Source of the DNA: SVTX01 sp045660325
GTDB lineage: Bacteria > Bacillota > Clostridia > Oscillospirales > CAG-272
Length of the DNA: 18,641 bases
Assembly: GCA_045660325.1 (NCBI GenBank)
Contig: JAZRDO010000036.1
Coordinates: forward strand, 1-18,641
Direction of reading: 5' to 3'
This document shows positions 7,698 to 14,817 of the stretch, piece after piece. Each line of letters begins with the position of its first letter. Position 1 is the first letter of the stretch. Both the position numbers and the translations under genes were made by a program. Below the pieces are notes generated by a model. That model did not search any database, was not told the DNA's origin, and was given only the letters and a program-made list of their open reading frames with translations.

Positions 7698-7889
7698 ATG
7701 GGCTCATTATCAGGTTGGATAGTATTGGCGCTCCTCATTCTCGGTGCGCTCATCTCTTGCCTCGTTTGCGCTGCAGTAGTTGCGCTCGTTATTATCCTTA
7801 TCGTTCGCAAGGTTAAGAAAAAGAAAGCGGCTGCGAAGATCATCGAGGTTGAAGCTGAAGAAACACCCTCTGAAACAACAGCTGAATAA
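7698..7889 (+). CDS. Small single-span membrane protein
   Basis: The product is 63 residues. AAAGGAG (7684-7690) is seven bases before the ATG. Residues 7-36 form one long hydrophobic span containing Cys21 and Cys24. They are followed by a strongly basic patch (RKVKKKK, 37-43) and an acidic tail (IEVEAEETPSE, 49-59). The positive-inside rule places the tail in the cytoplasm. It is preceded by a perfect promoter and followed by a strong terminator, so it is a real, independently expressed gene despite its size. The function is unknown. The tail resembles the C-termini of the next two membrane proteins (see findings). Confidence 0.85.
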   Translation: MGSLSGWIVLALLILGALISCLVCAAVVALVIILIVRKVKKKKAAAKIIEVEAEETPSETTAE

Positions 7890-7894
7890 ACATA

Positions 7895-7927
7895 AAAAAA
7901 CCACGAATCAACGATTCGTGGTTTTTT
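7895..7927. terminator. Bidirectional terminator between convergent genes
   Basis: Arms 7895-7909 and 7913-7927 (core CCACGAATC) pair perfectly over 15 bp around the loop AAC. A T-run on either strand makes it work for the rightward small gene and for the leftward gene ending at 7943. Confidence 0.93.
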
Positions 7928-7942
7928 ATTTAGCTTAAAATA

Positions 7943-8677
7943 TTACTGCTCTTCTGCGGGAGCTTCAACAGCTTCTGCTACTGCAGCCTTCTTTTCCTTG
8001 GCGTTCTTAAGAAGAACGAGGAGTCCCTGAACCGCAACGAGAAGCACGGGGAGGAACATCATGAACGTGAAGAATACGCTCCAAAGACCCTGAAGACCGT
8101 TACCGAGGCTACCCAAAACATCACCAAGTCCCAAGAGACCGAGATACATAGTAGTAAGCTCGATGGGGGAGATAAAGAGGAATCTGATAATTCCGAGGAT
8201 CATAGCTGTGAGAGCCAAGCCCTTGCCCTTTTCCTTCAAAAGAAGGATGAAGTAAACTACCGTAATAACGGATACGATAGCGAGAATTGCAGACCAGATA
8301 AAGAAGCCTGCGCAATGAGGAGCGATGTCCTTAATGAAAATGGCCTTGATCTGCTCCATAAGCTTGGAGATAGCATCAGAGGTAGATTCGCTGCTGTATG
8401 CAACCTGACCGTCGAGAAGCTCCCACGGAACGCTCGCGTAGGTTACAAGAGTCTTAGCGCCTGCCAAGAAGCCGAGGGGCTGAAGAACAGCCGCTACAAT
8501 ACCGAAGGGACGAGCGCGCTTTACTGCGATAGCCGTGAAAACGAGAAGCGCAAGAGCGAGAACGCCTACAACGATAGAAAGTGCGGTAAGTATGCCTGCA
8601 AATCCGGGAGTCAACTTAACACCAAGATCACCGAGAAGCTCAAAGCGAGCCTCATACGTATAAGTGTAGTTATACAT
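7943..8677 (-). CDS. Membrane protein with acidic C-terminal tail, unknown function
   Basis: The product is 244 residues; the minus-strand AAAGGAG is eight bases before the ATG. Hydrophobic spans lie near 24-50, 57-80, 120-147, 152-180 and 196-222. A polar segment of about 40 residues between the second and third is probably an extracytoplasmic loop. The C-terminus has a basic stretch followed by KKAAVAEAVEAPAEEQ. I recognise no family. The gene has its own perfect promoter (8725-8753), and a shared terminator separates it from the small gene on the other side. Its size, span pattern and tail resemble the 295-aa protein encoded just upstream, so the two may be diverged relatives; this is inference. 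Confidence 0.85.
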   Translation of the reverse strand: MYNYTYTYEARFELLGDLGVKLTPGFAGILTALSIVVGVLALALLVFTAIAVKRARPFGIVAAVLQPLGFLAGAKTLVTYASVPWELLDGQVAYSSESTSDAISKLMEQIKAIFIKDIAPHCAGFFIWSAILAIVSVITVVYFILLLKEKGKGLALTAMILGIIRFLFISPIELTTMYLGLLGLGDVLGSLGNGLQGLWSVFFTFMMFLPVLLVAVQGLLVLLKNAKEKKAAVAEAVEAPAEEQ

Positions 8678-8724
8678 GATTTTTTCTCCTTTGAAAAAAT
8701 ATTCAAGATATACCTGATAATGCT

Positions 8725-8753
8725 ATTATAATACAAATTATTCACAATGTCAA
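8725..8753 (-). promoter_or_regulatory. Sigma-A-type promoter for the 244-aa membrane protein
   Basis: On the minus strand TTGACA (8753-8748) and TATAAT (8730-8725) are 17 bases apart, a perfect consensus 47 bases upstream of the ATG. Confidence 0.9.
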
Positions 8754-8784
8754 GAATTTATATTAAAAGTTAATAAATATTAAG

Positions 8785-8810
8785 AAAAGGACGGGCATCC
8801 CCGTCCTTTT
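8785..8810 (-). terminator. Terminator of the HAD phosphatase/295-aa membrane protein unit
   Basis: Arms 8785-8795 and 8800-8810 pair perfectly over 11 bp (core GGACGGG) around a four-base loop. The minus-strand copy is followed by TTTTCTT. It lies just beyond the stop of the 295-aa gene and upstream of the next promoter. Confidence 0.85.
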
Positions 8811-8817
8811 TATTCAT

Positions 8818-9705
8818 TTATTCAACGAGAAGCTCAGAGGGGATAGCCTCTTCAACCTCTACAACGGCAGGTGCCTTTTTGAAGGGATTTACGATCCACG
8901 AGCCTGCCAAAACCATTGTAATTGCCATTAAGACAAGCATTACGGTAGGCATAACGATTCCCTCGTTGATCGTAAGCTTTAACGCCTCCGAAAGAATTGT
9001 GGGGAATTTGATTTTCATCGAATAAAGATACAAAATATAAAGAGACTGACTTGCAAGATTATTTGCGAGTATAGACGCATAGCCTATCGCCATTGTCGCC
9101 GCGGAAATAATAACAAGCTTACCGCTACCCTGCTTCTCTCCTCTGTTCTTCAAAATAACCAAAGCGAAAAGAGCAAACGCTGCGACTATAATAATCGTTG
9201 CCGCGAAACTCAATATGGGGGCTACGTATACGCTATGCACCACGTATACGCTATGCACGTATGCGCGATAGAAAGTCACAAGATTCGCAAATCTTCCGCC
9301 ATCCAAAACATTCTCGATCTGACCGAAAAGATTTCTCATTATTGCTGTGAATCTATCAAAGTCCAACAGCTGAATAACGTACGAAATCAAAATAAGCACG
9401 CCCGACGTAAGATATGTAAGGATTCCTATCACGGGTAAAAAGAGGAGCGAGGGATTGCGCTGCTTGAAGAGAAGCAGGCAACCAAAGCCAAAGAGCGCGA
9501 GCGACAAGGACATATAAATAAGACCCGACACAGCCTCTGAGAGTAAAAATGAGATAAGATTTGCTTCTCTGTAAGCCTCACTGTTTCTCAAAAACGCCGC
9601 AATACTCGTTCCCGTATAGAACGAGGTAACCGCAAAAATAATAGCCGCGGACACGATGGCGATCACACCGCCAATCGAAAATTTATAATTGTTTTTTGTC
9701 TTCAT
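8818..9705 (-). CDS. Membrane protein with internal tandem repeat and acidic tail
   Basis: The product is 295 residues with about six hydrophobic spans (near 12-35, 49-80, 85-115, 160-187, 196-216, 245-270). Residues before the fourth span contain a perfect duplication, VHSVYVVHSVYV, encoded by an 18-bp tandem repeat. The C-terminus is KKAPAVVEVEEAIPSELLVE. I recognise no family. The ATG follows the stop of the HAD gene by 11 bases, with a modest CGGAAG ribosome binding site, so the two form an operon. The role is unknown; the spans and tail suggest kinship with the 244-aa protein. Confidence 0.85.
   Translation of the reverse strand: MKTKNNYKFSIGGVIAIVSAAIIFAVTSFYTGTSIAAFLRNSEAYREANLISFLLSEAVSGLIYMSLSLALFGFGCLLLFKQRNPSLLFLPVIGILTYLTSGVLILISYVIQLLDFDRFTAIMRNLFGQIENVLDGGRFANLVTFYRAYVHSVYVVHSVYVAPILSFAATIIIVAAFALFALVILKNRGEKQGSGKLVIISAATMAIGYASILANNLASQSLYILYLYSMKIKFPTILSEALKLTINEGIVMPTVMLVLMAITMVLAGSWIVNPFKKAPAVVEVEEAIPSELLVE
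9224..9259. repeat. 18-bp tandem duplication inside the membrane protein gene
   Basis: The units at 9224-9241 and 9242-9259 (starting ACGTATACGCTATGCAC) differ only in the last base. The repeat is in frame and adds six residues, with a decayed start of a third copy just after it (continuing ATGCGCG). Confidence 0.9.
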
Positions 9706-9716
9706 AACAGCTTCCG

Positions 9717-10577
9717 TTAATCGTTATCGTTAAGTCTCTTGTACTGCGCAAGCTGGGATTCTTCCTTACTCTTGAGCTTTTCAAGAACAGCCATATTTTC
9801 GATCATAAGCTTAACTATCTTTTCAAGCGTAGAATCCTTCGAGTAATCCGCAACGCAAACGTAGTTGATTCTATCGTCGTCAACGAGCGTCTTTACAGTC
9901 TCCGCCTTGCCTGCCGCATAGAGAGCTATGGACTTACCGCCGCGCTCCTTGACCATCTTCATACAGGGGATATCCGTCATTCCGTCGCCGATATAGATCA
10001 TATTTCTATATGCGATACGGCGAAGGCTCTCGTCCTGAACACGGTTAAGATTATAGTCATCGGTAACGTCAAGCGTACCCTTTGAAATACGGTAAATATA
10101 CTGAGTCTTGAGCGTATAGTTGATCGCGAGCGCGGGCCACATAGCCTCGCCCTTCTCGTCGTACATATAGCGGCACGCGTAAATACGCTTGAAATATTTT
10201 GCGATAGGTGTTCCCTGAATGATCTCGTACGTGCCCGAAGAGATAATGTAATGCTCGATCTCAACGCCCATTTGCGCGCCAAACTCGTTGATGCGGTCAA
10301 ACCACGTCTGAACGCCCTTGAAAAGCACAACGTTCTCGCCGCACTTCTTTAAATATTCCTCCGTAAGCGGAATACCGCGCTTCTTACACTCGCGGATCAT
10401 TACGAACATATAGGAAAGGATCTTCTCAAGCTCATGCTCGCGCGTAAGCTTTGCTGCCTCGCCCCAGAATTCTCCCGATTCCATACCGAGATTCTTTATA
10501 AAGCTGTACTCCTGCATATCGGTCGTGCAAAGAGTTTTATCAAAATCGTAAAGTATACCAATTTTCGGCTTTGCCAT
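9717..10577 (-). CDS. HAD-superfamily phosphatase (phosphoserine phosphatase-like)
   Basis: The product is 286 residues. The minus-strand AAAGGAG is seven bases from the ATG. HAD motifs are in order: DFDKTL with nucleophile Asp11 and acid/base Asp13; ISSGT with Ser113/114; a Lys in the 157-166 region for motif III; and GDGMTDIPCMK with Asp198 and Asp202 for Mg2+. The long segment between motifs I and II (residues 17-108) is a C1-type helical cap, as in phosphoserine phosphatase-like members. It should hydrolyse a small phosphorylated metabolite in the cytoplasm; the substrate is not identifiable. It heads a unit with the membrane protein that follows, and is expressed from a promoter divergent from the aspartate kinase promoter. 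Confidence 0.9.
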   Translation of the reverse strand: MAKPKIGILYDFDKTLCTTDMQEYSFIKNLGMESGEFWGEAAKLTREHELEKILSYMFVMIRECKKRGIPLTEEYLKKCGENVVLFKGVQTWFDRINEFGAQMGVEIEHYIISSGTYEIIQGTPIAKYFKRIYACRYMYDEKGEAMWPALAINYTLKTQYIYRISKGTLDVTDDYNLNRVQDESLRRIAYRNMIYIGDGMTDIPCMKMVKERGGKSIALYAAGKAETVKTLVDDDRINYVCVADYSKDSTLEKIVKLMIENMAVLEKLKSKEESQLAQYKRLNDND

Positions 10578-10613
10578 AGTTTTTCTCCTTTACTAAATAT
10601 TATCTATAAATTT

Positions 10614-10643
10614 ATTATAACACAATCACGATAAAAAAGTCAA
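10614..10643 (-). promoter_or_regulatory. Promoter for the HAD phosphatase unit
   Basis: Minus-strand TTGACT (10643-10638) and TATAAT (10619-10614) are separated by 18 bases, 36 bases upstream of the ATG. Confidence 0.75.
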
Positions 10644-10702
10644 GTAGTGAGCCCAAAATCCTTCACTTGCCTCAAGATTTATGCAAACATTTCCCCACAC
10701 TC

Positions 10703-10731
10703 TTGACAAACCGACAAAAATCTCATATAAT
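10703..10731 (+). promoter_or_regulatory. Sigma-A-type promoter for aspartate kinase
   Basis: TTGACA (10703-10708) and TATAAT (10726-10731) are 17 bases apart. Transcription should start near 10738, leaving a leader of only about 33 nt, too short for a lysine riboswitch. Confidence 0.9.
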
Positions 10732-10770
10732 ATAATGTAATAGTTTTATTTTTGGAGATATTTATTTTTT

Positions 10771-12096
10771 ATGAGTATTAAGGTTGTTAAATTCGGTGGC
10801 TCGTCCTTAGCGGATGCCAAGCAGTTCCGCAAGGTTGCCGAGATCATCAAGGCAGACCCTACAAGAAGATACGTTATCCCCTCCGCTCCCGGAAAGAGAT
10901 TCTCTTCCGACACAAAGGTTACGGATATGCTTTACCGCTGCTACGATCTTATCAAGGCGAGAGCATCCGCCGAGGAGATCGACGCGCAATATGCGCAGAT
11001 CGTTGAAAGATACAACGGAATTATCCGTGATCTCGGTCTTAATTTTGACCTTTCAGGCGAATTTGAATACGTTAAGAATGCGATGCTCCACTCCGCAGGT
11101 CGCGACTACGTGGCTTCACGCGGCGAATACTTAAACGGAATTATCCTTGCAAAATATTTGGGCTTTGGCTTTATTGATGCCGAAAACGTAATTTTCTTCC
11201 GCGACAACGGTACGTTCGACGAGGAAAGAACAAACGAGGCATTGAAGGCTGAGCTTGAGCTTTACGAAAGAGCCGTTATCCCCGGCTTCTACGGACTTAT
11301 GCCCAACGGAACTATCAAGACGTTCTCACGCGGCGGCTCGGATATTACGGGCAGTATCGTTGCTCGCGCTTGCTCCGCTGACCTCTATGAAAACTGGACC
11401 GACGTTTCGGGCTTCATGATGGCGGACCCCAGAATCGTCAAGGATCCCCTTCCCATTAATACGATCACATACCGTGAGCTTCGCGAGCTTTCCTATATGG
11501 GTGCAACAGTTCTCCACGAGGATGCTATCTTCCCCGTAAGATACGCGAAGATTCCGATCAATATCAGAAACACAAACAAGCCCGATGACAAGGGCACTAT
11601 GATCGTTGCGGAAACGAATACCTACGATAGAGAAAACGTGATCACAGGTATTGCGGGTAAGCGCGGCTTCTCGGTTATCCGAGTTGAAAAGGATATGATG
11701 AACTCCGAGATTGGCTTCGGTCGAAAGGTTCTTGAAACCATCGAGGAATTCGGTCTTTCCTTCGAGCATCTTCCCTCGGGCATTGACACAATGAGCATTA
11801 TTATCAGCACTCAGGCGATCGAGGACAAGCGCGAAAGACTTCTTAACGCTATTCAAAGAAGAACGGGCGCGGATGCTATCACGGTTGAGGACGGCGTAAC
11901 CATCCTCGCGATCGTTGGTCGCGGTATGATCAAGGCAAAGGGTACTGCGGCAAGAGTCTTCACAGCCCTTGCAAACGCGGATATCAATATCCGTATGATC
12001 GACCAGGGCTCATGTGAGCTTAACATTATCGTTGGTATTGATGACTCCGAATACGAGCACGCTATTAACGCGATCTACAATGAATTTGTAAAATAA
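10771..12096 (+). CDS. lysC: Aspartate kinase (monofunctional)
   Basis: The 441-residue enzyme phosphorylates aspartate, the first step toward lysine, diaminopimelate, threonine and methionine. The N-terminal kinase domain opens with KVVKFGGSSLA (residues 4-14). PSAPGKR lies near 38-44. The substrate-site segment FSRGGSDITGS is at 185-195. DPRIVKDP and YMGATVLHEDA follow. From about residue 290 two ACT domains (about 290-360 and 370-441) form the regulatory region, expected to bind lysine or another end product. There is no homoserine dehydrogenase fusion. ATG 10771 fits the family N-terminus, although its GGAG (10754-10757) is 13 bases upstream, unusually far. The gene is monocistronic, with its own promoter and terminator. 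No transcriptional feedback element fits in the short leader, so control is probably allosteric. The symbol lysC is by function; which isozyme it is cannot be told. Confidence 0.95.
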   Translation: MSIKVVKFGGSSLADAKQFRKVAEIIKADPTRRYVIPSAPGKRFSSDTKVTDMLYRCYDLIKARASAEEIDAQYAQIVERYNGIIRDLGLNFDLSGEFEYVKNAMLHSAGRDYVASRGEYLNGIILAKYLGFGFIDAENVIFFRDNGTFDEERTNEALKAELELYERAVIPGFYGLMPNGTIKTFSRGGSDITGSIVARACSADLYENWTDVSGFMMADPRIVKDPLPINTITYRELRELSYMGATVLHEDAIFPVRYAKIPINIRNTNKPDDKGTMIVAETNTYDRENVITGIAGKRGFSVIRVEKDMMNSEIGFGRKVLETIEEFGLSFEHLPSGIDTMSIIISTQAIEDKRERLLNAIQRRTGADAITVEDGVTILAIVGRGMIKAKGTAARVFTALANADINIRMIDQGSCELNIIVGIDDSEYEHAINAIYNEFVK

Positions 12097-12129
12097 AAAA
12101 ATGAGCAGACAACCGTCTGCTCATTTTTT
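12096..12129. terminator. Bidirectional terminator between lysC and truB
   Basis: Arms 12096-12110 and 12115-12129 (core TGAGCAGAC) pair perfectly over 15 bp around AACC, with A- and T-runs on the flanks. The structure overlaps the final base of the lysC stop and the first two bases of the truB stop (12128-12130), so it ends both convergent units. Confidence 0.93.
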
Positions 12130-13069
12130 ATAAATTAAATATCTTTATAGACTTAACTGCAAGCCCGTCGGGTGTTTCGATCACGTCGCCAAGCGAGAAA
12201 AATTCACCGTCCGCACCTAAAACCCGAAGTCTTGTTCCTATCGCAAAATCTACGCCTATCTTCTTTAAGTAAATAGGACAACCGTCGCGGTAGAGCTTTT
12301 CGTAAAACGCAGATAACTTGACCTTTTCGTAATTTGTAAAGAGCTCCTCGGTAGGGATTATTTTATCCCATCTTTGCTCTTCGGTCATCTCGGAGAGCGA
12401 TTCCAAGGTAAACGCTCTTGAAATATCAATCCCACTCGCCTCACATCTGCGTAAAGTCGCCATAACCGCGCCGCATCCAAGTCTCTTTCCGATATCCTCA
12501 CAAAGAGTTCTTATATAGGTTCCGCCCGAGCAAGCAACTCTGAGCTTGAAGTCGCACAAAGAGTCCGTCTCTTCAACATCAATTGAGAAGATCTCAATTT
12601 CCCTTCCCGCTCTCTCGACCGTCTTGCCCTCGCGAGCGAGATCGCAAAGCTTTCTTCCGTCAACCTTAAGCGCGGAGTACATAGGCGGGATCTGAATTAT
12701 TTTACCCGTAAAGCTCTTACACACATTTCGCATCGTCTCAAGCGTCGGGAATGTGTAATTCTCGGTCGTGTAGACCGTATCACTGACAATATTGCCCGTT
12801 ACGTCCTGTGTATCGGTCTCATAACCGAGTCTCAACGTCGCAATATATACCTTTTTGTCCTTTGAAATATATTCACACGCCTTCGCCGCCCTGCCCACAA
12901 GCAAAACGAGAACACCCGTTGCCATAGGATCAAGCGTGCCCGTGTGTCCGACGCGCGCGGTGGAAAACAGCTTTCTTGCGCGGAACACCACGTCGTGCGA
13001 GGTCATATCCGAGGGCTTGTCAATTGCAATAAAGCCGCCCGGCTTGTTATCGTTTTCGGTACGCTTCAT
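12128..13069 (-). CDS. truB: tRNA pseudouridine(55) synthase TruB
   Basis: This enzyme makes the near-universal pseudouridine at position 55 in the T-loop of tRNAs. The 313-residue product shows GGFIAIDKPSDMTSHDVV at 11-28, the catalytic motif GHTGTLDPMATGVL with Asp47, and PPMYSALKVDGRKLCDLAREG and CSGGTYIRTLCEDIG further on. The C-terminus (about 240-313) is consistent with the TruB C-terminal domain. A TTG at 13081 would add four residues, but GGAGG inside that extension lies five bases before the ATG at 13069, so 13069 is the likely start. It is the last gene of the ychF-trmB-truB operon, 24 bases after trmB, and ends at the shared terminator. Confidence 0.95.
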   Translation of the reverse strand: MKRTENDNKPGGFIAIDKPSDMTSHDVVFRARKLFSTARVGHTGTLDPMATGVLVLLVGRAAKACEYISKDKKVYIATLRLGYETDTQDVTGNIVSDTVYTTENYTFPTLETMRNVCKSFTGKIIQIPPMYSALKVDGRKLCDLAREGKTVERAGREIEIFSIDVEETDSLCDFKLRVACSGGTYIRTLCEDIGKRLGCGAVMATLRRCEASGIDISRAFTLESLSEMTEEQRWDKIIPTEELFTNYEKVKLSAFYEKLYRDGCPIYLKKIGVDFAIGTRLRVLGADGEFFSLGDVIETPDGLAVKSIKIFNL

Positions 13070-13093
13070 TTTGCCCTCCAAAAAAATTTCAAA

Positions 13094-13744
13094 TCAGAAT
13101 ATTACCTCTGCCGAGCAAATGGTAAATCCCTTCTCGGAGAAGTTCTTTTCATATTCGGTCATAACGTTTGCCTCGGCTCTTTCGCTGTTGTGAAGATCGC
13201 GAGTATGCCAAACCATATTAAGACCGCAAGCCTCAAATTCCTCAAGGCTGAAATCAAAAAGTCCCACGTTATCAGTCTTGAGCACGAGCTTGCCGCCCTC
13301 CTTAAGCACCTTGCGGTAGGATTCAAGGAATCCTCTATGCGTAAGTCTTCTCTTTGCGTGTCCCTTCTTAGGCCACGGATCGCTGAAATTCAAGTAGATA
13401 GTATCAACGCTATGCTCGGGAAACCACTCGCAAAGATTTTTCGCGTCTCCGATAATAAAGCGGAGATTGTCAGGACGGCTCTCACCGCTCTTCTTTGCCT
13501 TTTCAAGTGCGATACAGCAAACGTCGGAAAACTTTTCCATAGCGATAAAATTAGTGTCGGGATATTTTGTACTCATTCCGCAGGCAAAGTTACCCTTGCC
13601 GCAGCCTATCTCGAGTGCAAGCGGCTTTTCCTTGTCCGCAAAAGCGTATTTAGGGTCAGCCTTCAAGGCTTCAAAATCCTGTATCATAAGCTCGGAGCAA
13701 GCTGAAATTCTCTCAGCTCCGTGCTTTTTCTTTCTCATTCTCAT
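13094..13744 (-). CDS. trmB: tRNA (guanine-N7-)-methyltransferase TrmB
   Basis: This SAM-dependent enzyme methylates N7 of G46 in the variable loop of tRNAs. The 216-residue product has the SAM site LEIGCGKGNF (44-53), the acidic end of the second strand (Glu70), GDAK at 99-102, and the family hallmark NFSDPWPKKGHAKRRLT at 119-135, with Asp122 and Arg132/133. LKTDN follows. Size and motif order match the family. Its ATG overlaps the stop of the preceding surface-protein gene in an ATGA arrangement (13741-13744), so translation is coupled; a second ATG two codons in is a possible alternative start. Confidence 0.96.
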   Translation of the reverse strand: MRMRKKKHGAERISACSELMIQDFEALKADPKYAFADKEKPLALEIGCGKGNFACGMSTKYPDTNFIAMEKFSDVCCIALEKAKKSGESRPDNLRFIIGDAKNLCEWFPEHSVDTIYLNFSDPWPKKGHAKRRLTHRGFLESYRKVLKEGGKLVLKTDNVGLFDFSLEEFEACGLNMVWHTRDLHNSERAEANVMTEYEKNFSEKGFTICSAEVIF

Positions 13745-14811
13745 TTTCTTTTTTTCCTTGAAATTATTAAAATTAAAACCGTAATTATTGCAAATACACC
13801 GATTGCAACACCGAAAATTATAAATACGGTCTCCATTATTTTAAAGCTCGTGTTTGCCACAGGATCGGTGGGCTGAGTCACGGGCTCATCAGGCATAATA
13901 CACGGCGGCTCTTTTTTTGTTTCAAACGACGCGTTACCGTAAGACGTAGCATAATACTCCTGAGTTTCAACCCTCAAATCAGAATTTGCTCCGACCGTAT
14001 AAAGCTGTATCTTATCTATCTTACCCACAGCTCCGTTTGTAAATCTCAGCGCAACTATATTTCCAAGCTTCTCCGATGGGAACGTACCGACCGACTCATC
14101 ATATACGGGAGTAAGGTTGTCGACCGACTCGGAGAATCCCGCGCCTGTGGTAGCGGCATAGAGACCGTTTATGTAAACGTCGATCCTTCGGGGCATTCGG
14201 TTGGAGTCAATGCTGACCTTAACGCTTATACAAAGCTTCTCAGGTAAGGACTCTCCCTCACCCACAAGCGCCGAGATAAGCGCATCGGGATAATTTTTAT
14301 TCAAAATACTTTTTGAATCAAGCATTGAGATGCTTTTATCTCCTCTTACGATCGCAATATCACCGCGACCGTCGGGAGTAACGTATACGTCAATATAATG
14401 ATCGTAATTATACGCGAGCGCAAGAGATACGCAAGATTGACCCGTATTACCGTAATCAATTACGTATTCAAAGACATAATCACGGCAAAGCTGATCGTTA
14501 TAGCTCGCATTTTGCGTAAGCCACTCGATACTGTTGCTTCCCGCCATATAGTAAAATGAATCCTTGCCGCTTTGATTATTGAACTCAGCGGGATAACCAC
14601 CGTTATCCGTCATAAAGACGTCCTCACCGATAAGAAGCCACGGCTTGCCCGATTCTCCTCCCATATACACGGGATCCTCGGTAATAAAGCCGCCATCCAT
14701 CAAAAAGAGTGTGTATAGGATGTCAGCGCCGCCGCTTGCCGTCGCGCAAACGCTGAATACATTCAGCGCAAGAACACAAGCGCAAGCAATGGCAAATATT
14801 CGTTTTTTCAT
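13741..14811 (-). CDS. Exported membrane-anchored surface protein, unknown function
   Basis: The product is 356 residues. An N-terminal signal peptide (basic MKKR, hydrophobic core 5-22, probable cleavage around ATA-SGG near 25) is followed by about 290 extracellular residues with many Tyr, Gly, Asn and Asp and alternating beta patterns. Strings such as VEFYV-like KVSIDSNRMPRRIDVYINGL, and VALRFTNGAVGKIDKIQLY, resemble a LamG/concanavalin-type beta-sandwich. A Pro/Thr linker (PVTQPTDPVANT) leads to a C-terminal membrane span (about 328-352) and a basic tail RKKRK. The topology is that of an outward-facing domain tethered to the membrane. It lies between ychF (6 bases away) and trmB (4-base overlap). 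AAGG abuts its ATG with no spacing, so it probably depends on coupling to ychF translation. The domain call is tentative. Confidence 0.85.
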   Translation of the reverse strand: MKKRIFAIACACVLALNVFSVCATASGGADILYTLFLMDGGFITEDPVYMGGESGKPWLLIGEDVFMTDNGGYPAEFNNQSGKDSFYYMAGSNSIEWLTQNASYNDQLCRDYVFEYVIDYGNTGQSCVSLALAYNYDHYIDVYVTPDGRGDIAIVRGDKSISMLDSKSILNKNYPDALISALVGEGESLPEKLCISVKVSIDSNRMPRRIDVYINGLYAATTGAGFSESVDNLTPVYDESVGTFPSEKLGNIVALRFTNGAVGKIDKIQLYTVGANSDLRVETQEYYATSYGNASFETKKEPPCIMPDEPVTQPTDPVANTSFKIMETVFIIFGVAIGVFAIITVLILIISRKKRK

Positions 14812-14817
14812 CCTTGA

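Noticed and set aside
10738..10770. Possible lysine riboswitch ahead of aspartate kinase
   Set aside because: The promoter at 10703-10731 leaves a leader of only about 33 nt, far shorter than a lysine riboswitch (about 170 nt or more).
13070..13081. TTG at 13081 as start of truB
   Set aside because: GGAGG within the extension serves the ATG at 13069.
12944..13705. 253-codon plus-strand open frame opposite trmB and truB
   Set aside because: It lies antisense to two clearly recognised genes, has no ribosome binding site or promoter, and its translation shows no family features.
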